Shown here piece after piece: positions 13,240-23,336 of a DNA stretch of 64,000 bases. This stretch comes from Omphalotus guepiniiformis. Lineage: Eukaryota; Basidiomycota; Agaricomycetes; Agaricales; Omphalotaceae. A model generated the notes under the pieces. The model had not been told where the DNA came from. It saw nothing but the letters and a program-made list of their open reading frames with translations, and searched no databases. The position numbers and the translations under genes were made by a program. Every line of letters begins with the position of its first letter. The first letter of the stretch is position 1. The stretch covers positions 248,001-312,000 of the forward strand of contig JAQOOI010000061.1 of assembly GCA_028554645.1 (NCBI GenBank), given 5' to 3'.

Positions 13240-15755
13240 TCAAGCCCTAATCCTCCACCCATCACCCTTCCTCGACACCTTGCCCACTCCACCAAAGCCC
13301 TCACGCACTACGACCCACATACCCGTACTGCACACAACATCCTTGATCTCCTCCGCCGTCAACACCATCCCCGCATTGACTCCCGACGGCGAATTCGGTG
13401 CAGTGCCAGGCGACCCCGGAGGACCACCCCCAATTCCAGTAGCGCGTGCCCGCGTCACCATATTCTGCACCTCGAGATCGGGAAGAGGGAACGGTACTTT
13501 CAGCATCGCGACCACCTTTGGATGATGTGGCGTCGGAGATAACACGCCCACTTTGAACTTGAGAGGACTGGTAGGTCCACCCCGAGGAGCCCCTAGTCGT
13601 TTAACCTTGACCGTACACGTCCATGGTGTCTCCGAATCTTCCGGATCGCTATCCTCGCCGTCATCGTCAACAGGAACACTCCTACCCTTCGATCTCCCTC
13701 GTTTTGAGAACCTCGACCCCTGTCCCGATGTCGAACCAGTCTCGTGTATGTCTTCGCTGATGCTCGTCGACACAGTTGACAGTGTACTGAGTCTGTGCCT
13801 TCTCTTCCTCTCTACCCCTCCGTCCTCGTATGTGCCAGCAGCACTGGGTAAAGATGAATTCGATTCTGAGGGGCCAACCTCACCACCAGGTCGTATCTGT
13901 GACCCTGAGCGAGAACCTCTTCGGGAGGTACTAGCATCTGCATTTTCTTTGCCCTTTTTCTTCGACTTGGGCTTCTTCGCCCTCTTCCATTCCAATCTGA
14001 CCTCTACTTGTGCGAGCCCAGCGCTCATATCATTCGACGATAATTGACCACCATTGCCCGCCCTTGCGCCTATCCCACCGAGCATATCCCTCATGCCGTT
14101 TGCCAGCGCAAACATTCCCGCTCCGCCAGCTCCTTCCGGCGTTTTAATCCACTTCCGCACGACCCACACGTACATCGCTGGACCCCGCCCGAACCCTAGA
14201 TTCTTCGGTGGAGGGTACCCAGCCGAATTGAAGTTGGCAAACGCCTGAAGGGCAGCCGGTCCTCCAGGTGACGAAAGGATAGGCTGTATACCTAGGGTTG
14301 CGGGAAGGACCAGACCTTGGGGGACTCCAGCTTGGGGAGCTCCAGTGTTTGAGGGCCCGTTCGCACCGGATGCTGTAGACGGATCGAGATTCGTACCCGT
14401 CCTCGAAGACGCACTCAACCTCGAAGATGTTGGTGCAACAGCACCGAAATCAATAGCAACAGGGTCTTTAGGCATATCTCCAGTTTCCAGCAGAGCACTG
14501 GTGGGCCTCGCACTTTTAATTAATCCCCGGAGACCTAAAGTCGTTCCTCCAGCTTGACCAGAAGACGTCAAAGGTCTACTCGGAGAAGCCGACGGTGATC
14601 GCTTGAACGTAGCGATGGATGCCGAAAGATTTCGTGCATGGCGAGATGACGAGGTAGGGGAAGGAGGAACCATAGTTGACTTCTGAGTAGGCGTCTTCGT
14701 TGTCGTTGGAGAGGAGGGATAAGAAGGCATTGTAGGGGTGGTGTCAGGGGAATTCACAACTTTCCTTTTCTCGAACAACTTCCCAAAAATATTTCTCTTT
14801 TGTGAAGGAGCTGGAGGTTCCACGGGCGTCTGGTAGTGATGTTGTACGTCAGCGGTTGACAATCCGGCTGAAGAGACTGACACTGCAGAAGAACCAGGGG
14901 TGATGTGCTCGGGGTCAGGGGTTACTGGGCGTGAACCTGTGTGAGGTTGTTGAGGCTGTAAGAAACTGGCCACTCGACGAACTCGCGAGCCTTCGTCAAT
15001 ACTTCCCCTGGCGCTCCAGGTGTTGCCATCGCCTTGAGGTAAAGGACCAGTGGGGGTCACCCACACTTCAACAACCTCCAGAACAGCAAGATCAATCATC
15101 TCCAGACCGCGTTTAGTGAACCTCGCAATCTTGGCATCGGTTCCAGCATCGACAATGGTGTTTGTCATCACATTGTGAGCCTGTAAATTATACAACGGGA
15201 TGATCATTCTTCGTCCTCCACTTGTTGAAGTTGAAGCTACGGAAGAGAAGGAGGCAGTGGAGGCATATCCCGAGGATGAGAAAGTAGATATTTCAGAACG
15301 AGAAGATTGGGTTGACACAGTGCGCGCGAGGGTTGTGCCGCTTGTTTCTGAGTCGGCGCCAGTTGATGGTGTTGGCGATGCGGGCGGCTCGCCATCAAGC
15401 GATTGTCGTGAGGTGGCTGTCACCCCTGGTGCACGAGTATTCGGAGGCACAAGTTGAACTTGTAAGTTCAGTGGATGATTTGACTTTGCGGGAGGCGGCC
15501 GCACGAATATAAAAGTCTGCAGAACAAAGTCAATATGATTGAACTAAGTCCCTTTGACAAAGAAAAACGTACTTCATTAGCACCCTTTGCCTTCTTTGCC
15601 TTCTTCTTCTCCGCTGAAGACTCGCCTTCTTCCGGCTTCAATTCTTCATTCTCATCATCGTCATCGTCATCGTCGACCACAGGAGGAGCAATATTGTTAG
15701 TATTAGAACTTAGATGTAAAGTAGGCGGCAAAAAGGATGTGAGAGAAGAGAGCAT
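13240..15755 (-). CDS. Ser/Pro-rich hypothetical protein, about 819 aa
   Basis: This is a two-exon gene. Exon 1 runs 15755-15573 from ATG (MLSSLTSFLPPTLHL) through an acidic run of seven Asp into a Lys-rich patch (EKKKAKKAKG). A 56-bp phase-0 intron (GTACGT...CTGCAG, 15572-15517) follows. Exon 2 starts at 15516 (TFIFVRPPPAK) and runs uninterrupted to the stop at 13240. Ordered segments include LYNLQAHNVMTNTIVDAGTD and LAVLEVVEVWVTPTG near 15050-15190. A long disordered Ser/Thr/Pro region follows. A C-terminal segment (TCTVKVKRLGAPRGG, then EEIKDVVCSTGMWVVVREGF) looks folded. I do not recognise the family. The layout, with conserved ends and a disordered middle, suggests a regulatory or scaffold protein; the function is unknown. 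Confidence 0.8.
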
Positions 15756-18092
15756 TATTCTCCTCAAAGATAGAGATCGTTACCAGATAAATGGTGGTTT
15801 GGGAGAAAAGAGATGATGGTACGAGAAACGCTGTAAACTTATATTGTAATCTACTTCGCTCGGTACTCACGTCATGGCAAAGACAGAACCGGTCTCCGCG
15901 GCCGGGGCTCCGGACACCTCCAAATATGACAATTTCTTCTATTATTTTGAAATTAATTTTTTTCATGTGCCACCACCAGAACACGGTAGGACGGTCTTTC
16001 TTCACTACAGTATACCGCACTGCCGCGTCTGCATCGTCTCTCATCATCATAGCTCTCGAAGAATACCCGTATTCCAGTTATTCACCTTCAGGGTGCAGGA
16101 ATTTCCGCATTACCGAATCATTCATAGTACCATGCTTTCCCTGAGATATTAATTGATTTTGTGGTATCATATTTCCTCGCAAATTATAACAAATGATTCC
16201 CTTTGACTTCTTTTTACCCAGCTCTGTCGTTAAGCTTCATCTGCTCCTTGTTTCCTGCCGCGATCAAAGCGCAGACGTTTGCCTAGGCCTGAAGCGCAGT
16301 GGTTCAAAAAGCTGTAGCGGTAGATATGCGACCGCGGTGGCACCTGTGCACCTGTACTATTAACTTCTGTTTCGACCTGATAACATCAAGATGTTCCCGA
16401 AACGTTCATCAAACTAGAAAACCGCTTTGCTCCTATTTCGGCGCTCACACCGTTTCCAGGTCCGGTCCCATTGCCTTCTTTCGGGCTCGTATCTTGACAT
16501 ACGGAATTTGGAAAACTGAAGCCTCCTCTGTATTTTAGGTCCTCCCGTACGGTGTGCCTAGCAGATGCTAGCAGACCGTAGCGGTCGCAGATGTGGTACT
16601 CGTTGATTAGTGAAATTCCATGAATCCCCGCACAATCACACATCGCTGCTTTCAAATCTCCCGAAACTCGAAACTCTCCAAGCTGTCATGACACACATAC
16701 GGAAAAATCACCGGTCCCGGCCCTGCTGAAAACGGTTTCATCTAGGAACCACCGGGCATTGATGATTTCCAAATCCCAGTTGAGTGCCGTTCTCCGTGTT
16801 CCGAGCCTGACGAGGCCTGACCGGAACCCATTACTTACATAGTCTGACACATCGATGGGGTATTATTTCAAATTCTTTGCGTTGTATACGCTTTGGCCCG
16901 GCATGTTGGGTACAGCGGCACCCTTAAGGTTAGTATGGAGTTTAGGTCATATATAATACATATCGTGGAGGCTCGCGAGACTCGGCGACGGAAGCCAAAT
17001 CATCGGATTCGTAACTCAGTGGCAGGATTCCGCCGAGGACCATGTAGAGAGAACCTGTGAGTACGGCCGTTACTTAAAAGTTGTAAGTAATTTTGGTACG
17101 AGTACTCACTTACTGAAGAAGACACTCAAAATCCCGGCCATTCGAGAACAAAACCACCAAATATAATCACCTAGCTGTCCACGTGCGGGGTGGATTTAAA
17201 CAAGTGAGAAACATCATCTCGTCTTGAATCTGCTCTAACTGTAGTTGCGCTTCCCGGTCTGAATTCTCCCAGAATTATCCTGCCGACCACATGCCATAGT
17301 CGCGAGACGTGAAGTTGAGTGCCACCCTTCGGATCCCTTGAAAGTTGTTTCCATCCTTGTGTAACAGAAGCCACGAAGGTACGAAAGCTGGAATGTTAGA
17401 GCTTTGGAGCAATCCCTTTGTCCGGTCTGCACGTACGTCTTCCGCTCATCCGACCGCAACTTCACCGCTGTAGGAAATTCAAAAACTCCGAATGGGAAAG
17501 CGTACGCAAAGGCTCTCGTACTCATAAGTATGGAATTTTTAGAATCTCTGGAATTTAGTCTCTGAAAACCGAAAACCCGCAAACCCGCAGCGGAGGCTCC
17601 GAGCGGCGTGCTACTAGTAGTAGGCAACCGAGTCGTTGCAAGTATTCCCTACCAACTGGGTACCCGGGGTGCATACAAGCAAGGATATAGAGTTCAAACG
17701 TTCACCGGCACCCCTCATACACAGTCTCTTCTCCGAGTTGAAAGTGCTGAAAGGTCACTAGAAATTTAAATCTCGAAAATAGGAATACCACTCACGTGAA
17801 GTGTAAACAGCCTAGGCTTAGGCCGACGGGTATTGCTGAGGCCGATGGGATACCCGAGGCTATCTTATGCACCTCGCTTGCTGAAGCCATACAGGGCCAT
17901 ACTTACACACTCATGAGGTCTTGGCATAGGACAATCGGTTCACTTCGACAGCGACTGAATCGATTATCGCACTGGAAGCAAGCCTCATGACTTTGGAAAA
18001 GGAACTCAGGAACTTAGGACTCAACTCCGTCATCTAGCCTCCTGCCTCCTGACATACCGCTCCGAAATATTAGCAGCTTCAGGTGTTTCCTC
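15756..18092. other. Intergenic, no gene recognised
   Basis: This 2.3-kb stretch lies upstream of the 13240-15755 gene. I see no coding region with consistent introns or motifs and no recognisable transposon ends. It terminates at the start of repeat R1, preceded by CTCGA, which recurs right after R1. Confidence 0.5.
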
Positions 18093-19099
18093 GACTTGGA
18101 CTGTCAGCCTGCATCACGGGATGCAGGCGGGAACGAATTCAGTTTTGGCAGCACATCTGTGCATGCAATACAGACAAAACTGTCACTGGACACAATTTAA
18201 CATAAAATCTGAGAAAATGCTAAACATATATTGAATCAATACCAAAATTTTTCATCATTTTTTTTGCTACTAATACTAAAATTATGTTCAAATTATAGTA
18301 AATTGTATCAACACAATACCTTCATTTCTCCAACATCAAACACAGTTATTTACAATGAACAGATCTTGAACAAATATCAAAAATCATTTATCATAAATTC
18401 CATAAAATCTTATCATTATTTTTGGGAAAAGTGTTTAAAATAAATATTGAATTTTGGATGCAATTATGTTAATCAAGATCATGATTGTTTCATCATAAAA
18501 TACAGAGACAAATGGAAAAGGTGTGTGGAAACTATGCTAAAGCAATTCAAAATCAATTCAGAATAACAGACAGGATATTACTGTGAACTCATGCCCAACA
18601 AATGTGAAACTAATGTTAAATGTTTCTGAAGTAACATTCATGTTTTGCTTGTGCAAATATACTGAAGATATGCTGAACAAATAAGATATATTCAGAGTTA
18701 AATACAGAGAGAAATAGAATAGATGTGTGAAAAATATGCTAAACCAATTTAAAATTGATTCAGAATAACAGACAGAAAATTACTGTGAACTTATGCTAAA
18801 CATATGTGAAAGTAATGTTAAATTTCTGATGGTAAAATTTATGTTTTGGTTATTCATATATACTAGCTATATGTTGAACAAATAAGAAAACTATGATAAA
18901 CAGGATCATTTATGTATATAGTCTGTGTATATGGATACAGTTGTACATTAGGTGAATTTATCTTGCATATCCCATGTGTATACATCCAGGATGCATCTGC
19001 ATGGACCTAGTAGATGGACACTGATATCTCTGTATACAGAACAGAGGGGTTAATATATACAAACTGTGTACAGAAGGTGTTTCCAAGGTGAGGTATATA

Positions 19100-20880
19100 C
19101 AGACAAGGTATACACCCATATACACTCTGTATACACACTGTATACACTCTGTATACACTCTGTATGCACTCTGTATACACCCTGTATGCACTCTGTGTAC
19201 ACCCTGTATACACCCTGTATACACCCTGTATACACCCTGTATACACTCTGTATACACCCTGTATGCACTCTGTATGCACTCTGTATGCACTCTGTATGCA
19301 CTCTGTATCCACCCTGTATGCACTCTGTATCCACCCTGTATCCACCCTGTATCCACCCTGTATGCACTCTGTATACACTCTGTATGCACCCTGTATGCAC
19401 TCTGTATACACTCTGTATGCACCCTGTATGCACTCTGTATACACCCTGTATACATCCTGTATACACTCTGTATCCAGCCTGACCCTGTATACACCCTGTA
19501 TACACCCTGTATGCACCCTGTATGCACCCTGTATGCACCCTGTATACACCCTGTATGCATCCTGTATACACCCTGTATGCACCCTGTATACACCCTGTAT
19601 ACACCCTGTATACACCCTGTATGCACTCTGTATACACTCTGTATCCAGCCTGACCCTGTATACACTCTGTATACAGGATTATACACCCTGTATACACCCT
19701 GTATACACTCTGTATACACCCTGTATGCACTCTATATACACCCTGTATACACCCTGTATGCACCCTGTATGCACCCTGTATGCACCCTGTATACACCCTG
19801 TATGCATCCTGTATACACCCTATATGCACCCTGTATACACCCTGTATGCATCCTGTATACACCCTGTATGCACCCTGTATACACCCTGTATACACCCTGT
19901 ATGCACTCTGTATACACTCTGTATCCAGCCTGACCCTGTATACACTCTGTATACAGGATTATACACCCTGTATACACCCTGTATACACCCTGTATACACT
20001 CTGTATACACCCTGTATACTCTGTATACACCCTGTATGCACTCTATATACACCCTGTATACACCCTGTATGCACCCTGTATGCACCCTGTATGCACCCTG
20101 TATACACCCTGTATGCATCCTGTATACACCCTGTATGCACCCTGTATACACCCTGTATACACCCTGTATGCACTCTGTATACACTCTGTATCCAGCCTGA
20201 CCCTGTATACACTCTGTATACAGGATTATACACCCTGTATACACCCTGTATACACCCTGTATACACTCTGTATACACCCTGTATACACCCTGTATGCACT
20301 CTGTATACACTCTGTATCCAGCCTGACCCTGTATACACTCTGTATACACTCTGTATACACCCTGTATACACCCTGTATACACCCTGTATACACTCTGTAT
20401 ACACCCTGTATGCACTCTGTATGCACTCTGTATGCACTCTGTATCCACCCTGTATGCACTCTGTATCCACCCTGTATCCACCCTGTATCCACCCTGTATC
20501 CACCCTGTATGCACTCTGTATACACTCTGTATCCACCCTGTATCCACTCTGTATCCACTCTGTATCCACCCTGTATCCACCCTGTATGCACTCTGTATAC
20601 ACTCTGTATGCACCCTGTATCCACTCTGGATCCACCCTGTATACATCCTGTATACACTCTGTATACACTCTGTATCCAGCCTGACCCTGTATACACCCTG
20701 TATACATCCTGTATACACCCTGTATGCATCCTGTATACACACTGTATGCACCCTGTATACACCCTGTATACATCCTGTATGCACTCTGTATGCACTCTGT
20801 ATGCACCCTGTATACATCTCACCCTGTATACACCCTGTAGTACACCCTGTAGACCTGTATACACCCTATATACACTCTAT
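19100..20880. repeat. 11-bp minisatellite, unit CTGTATACACC (R1)
   Basis: About 160 head-to-tail copies of an 11-bp unit, CTGTATACACC. Variants carry ACTCTGTATGC and CCCTGTATCCA, and a few longer irregular units contain CAGCCTGACC or CAGGATTATA. Each unit contains the 8-bp palindrome TGTATACA or a near match. Higher-order periodicity is visible: a block of roughly 290 bp around 19620-19930 recurs around 19920-20200 and again around 20200-20330. The long open frames on both strands are artefacts of a stop-free 11-bp unit. Confidence 0.95.
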
Positions 20881-21190
20881 ACATTATTTTTGAGAAAATT
20901 GTTTAAAATAAATATTGAATTTTGGATGCAATTATGTTAATCAAGATCATGATTGTTTCATCATAAAATACAGAGACAAATGGAAAAGGTGTGTGGAAAC
21001 TATGCTAAAGCAATTCAAAATCAATTCGGAATAACAGACAGGATATTACTGTGAACCTATGCTAAACAAATGTGAAACTAATGTTAAATGTTTCTAAAAT
21101 AACATTCATGTTTTGCTGGTGCAAATATACTGAAGATATGCTGAACAAATAAGATATATTCAGAGTTAAATACAGAGAGAAATAGAATAG

Positions 21191-21328
21191 CACTGCAAAC
21201 AATTCAATATAAATTCCATGGGAAAATGTTAAAAATATGGTGAAATTACATCAAAAGTTTAATTTTTCATGTTATTTCACCATATTGTAATATTTTTCCG
21301 TGGGATTTATGTTGAATTCTTGGCGGTG
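21191..21328. mobile_element. CACTG MITE, 138 bp, TAG duplication
   Basis: This short palindromic element starts CACTGCAAACAATTCA and ends with the inverse (GCGGTG). It is flanked by TAG at 21188-21190 and 21329-21331. The empty site is visible within the same repeat at 18720, where AATAGATGTG is uninterrupted. The ends resemble those of the larger CACTG element, so it is probably a deletion derivative of the same family. Confidence 0.85.
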
Positions 21329-21717
21329 TAGATGTGTGAAAAATATGCTAAACCAATTTAAAATTGATCCAGAATAACAGACAGAAAATTACTGTGAACT
21401 TATGCTAAACATATGTGAAAGTAATGTTAAATATCTGATGGTAAAATTTATGTTTTGGTTGTTCATATATACTGGCTATATGTTAAACAAATAACAAAAC
21501 TATGGTAAACAGGATCATTTATGTATATAGTCTGTGTATATGGATACAGTTGTACATTAGGTGAATTCATCTTGCATATCTCATGTGTATACATCCAGGA
21601 TGCATCTGCATGGACCTAGTAGATGGACACTGATATCTCTGTATACAGAACATAGGGGTTAATATATACAAACTTGCGTACAGAAGATGTTTCCAAGGTG
21701 AGGTATATACAGACAAG

Positions 21718-22070
21718 GTATACACCCATATACACTCTGTATACACACTGTATACACTCCCACCTGTATACACCCTGTATACACTCTGTATACTCTCTGT
21801 ATGCACTCTGTATACACCCTGTATGCACTCTGTATACACTCTGTATGCACCCTGTATACACCCTGTATGCACCCTGTATACACTCTGTATACATCCTGTA
21901 TACATGTCATCCTGTATACCTGTATACACCCTGTACATCTGTCACCCTGTATACAGACAGTGTGTATACAGGTGTACAGGGTGTATATGGGTGTATACAG
22001 GTGTATGCAGGTGTATACACATGTGACAGGGTGTATACATGGTGTATACAGGTGTACAGAGTGTATAATT
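21718..22070. repeat. Short 11-bp array that flips orientation
   Basis: From 21718 to about 21950 the 11-bp unit runs as CTGTATACACC. From about 21955 to 22070 it runs as the inverse (GGTGTATACAG, GGTGTACAG), so the array is a large inverted repeat. The flip precedes the right inverted terminus of the CACTG element. Confidence 0.85.
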
Positions 22071-22775
22071 AAAGTTTTATGATAAATGATTTTTGATATT
22101 TGTTCAACATCTGTTCACTGTAAATCACTGTGTTTGATGTTGAAGAAATGAAGGTATTGTGTTGATACAATTTACTATAATTTCAACATAATTTTAGTAT
22201 TAGTAGCAAAAAAATGATGAAAAATTTCCGTATTAATTCAACATATGTTTAGCATTTTCTCACAGATTTTATGTTAAATTTCATCCAGTGTATAAAAAAT
22301 TACATGTTTCTTACAAAAAATGTGTTTTTTTTTACTTGTATTTAACATCTTGTTTTAATACATTTATAACTTGGACCTCCTAGAATATTTTATGTTTATA
22401 ACAACCTCAAAATAATATCTAACCCAGTCCTGCCAGTGGCATGGAGCACAAAAATGAGGGGGCAGATGAGGGGCAGAACGAGCCTCGGGCAAGGACGGAC
22501 CGATTGAACTGGAGGCCAGCCTTAACTGACCACGGAGCGCAAGAGAAACGCTGACTAATCAGGCCTCCGGCAATGACAACCGACTTAACCGGAGGCCAGC
22601 TTAACTGACCATAAGTGCGCAAAAACGAGGGCCGAAAATGCTGACTAATATACAATTATTACATATACAATTTAAGGTCGCTCCGATCAAAGCGGAGGCC
22701 CGCTTAACCGTCAAATTTTTGGCTGGACGGTGCCGCCATAAGAACGAATCCTTCGTTACACTCCGAATTCGTAAC

Positions 22776-23336
22776 TCGATGGGTGACAACAGTGGGGGTA
22801 CTGTACGGCGTAGAAACTCTAATATGTAAAAGATAAAAGAAACAATACAGGTAGATCGTTATCTGAGTTACCAAAAGCTTGACGGGCGCAGTTAGGCGTT
22901 ATTTAACATTACACAACCTATAGGCAATCAGCCGCGCGCATTGTACGGGCGCCCGGCGCTTTCCTTCCTTTTTTGGAGTAATTCCCGTTATTACGCGTAT
23001 TCCCGCCATACAACTCTGCTGGTTATGGCTAAGAACTCATCGACATCAATTGCACCTGGAATTGTTGACGGGCATATGTGACTGTGCCCGCAGTATCAGT
23101 ATCAGTCTAATTATGCAAATCTGACAAGATTTGAACATAGATCTAGATATTGCAACAAGGACGCGTCAGCTCATGGCTCGGTCAAAGCTGGATATGCACA
23201 TCATCGAACATTCATCAGCACAAATATATTATTACAAAAGTACAGGCACGATTGAAAATCGAAATATCCTTCAAGTATCTTACACGTACATCCAGGTACA
23301 TCCTCAGCGCTTTAAATTCATATTCACCTCCCAAAT
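22776..23336. other. Intergenic, 3' flank of AAA ATPase gene
   Basis: This short host stretch lies between R1 and the stop codon of the AAA ATPase gene at 23337-23339. No gene or repeat is recognised. Confidence 0.5.

Larger units (their letters stand above)
18184..22290. mobile_element. Non-autonomous CACTG-ended element with ~220-bp TIRs (in R1)
   Basis: The termini are CACTGGACAC and, inverted, CCAGTG. About 220 bp of inverted repeat follows: 18184-18410 matches the reverse complement of 22075-22290. It includes an AACATAAAATCTGAG block and a CTTCATTTCTCCAACATC block. CACTG ends suggest the CACTA/EnSpm (CMC) superfamily. The 3-bp flanks are TGT and TAT, so the target duplication is not clean. 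The interior has a roughly 240-bp unit repeated twice (18540-18900), an 11-bp minisatellite (19100-20880), a second copy of the AT-rich unit (20880-21720), a short second array and an inverted tail. No transposase is present; it must depend on an enzyme supplied in trans. Confidence 0.7.
18093..22775. mobile_element. Repeat R1, composite with CACTG element
   Basis: This repeat runs from GACTTGGACTGTC to GAATTCGTAAC, and its full counterpart R2 is at 47594-51464. The first 30 bases contain a perfect 8-bp hairpin (CCTGCATC/GATGCAGG, 18107-18126). The last 350 bases hold a degenerate direct repeat (GGAGGCCAGC with TTAACTGACCA). CTCGA occurs at the left edge and immediately after the last GTAA, a possible 5-bp target duplication if the ends are trimmed by two bases and one base. 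No transposase is encoded. Most of its length is the CACTG-ended element listed separately. The outer carrier sequence is unclassified. Confidence 0.75.

Noticed and set aside
18093..18130. Helitron 3' end suggested by the hairpin at the edge of R
   Set aside because: On the minus strand the hairpin is near the end, but no CTRR(T) terminus or TC start was found, and no Rep/helicase sequence is present.
18231..18443. 70-codon AT-rich frame (also at 47732)
   Set aside because: It lies within the terminal inverted repeat of the CACTG element, is AT-driven and has no motif.
19164..20817. Long open frames of 200-500 codons on both strands
   Set aside because: They are produced by an 11-bp repeat lacking stops in any phase. 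The peptides are pure 11-residue repeats and overlap in several frames, so none is a credible gene.
19100..20880. Possible CRISPR-like or satellite centromere array
   Set aside because: There are no unique spacers between repeats, the unit is only 11 bp, and the array lies inside a transposon present in two copies. It is a minisatellite.
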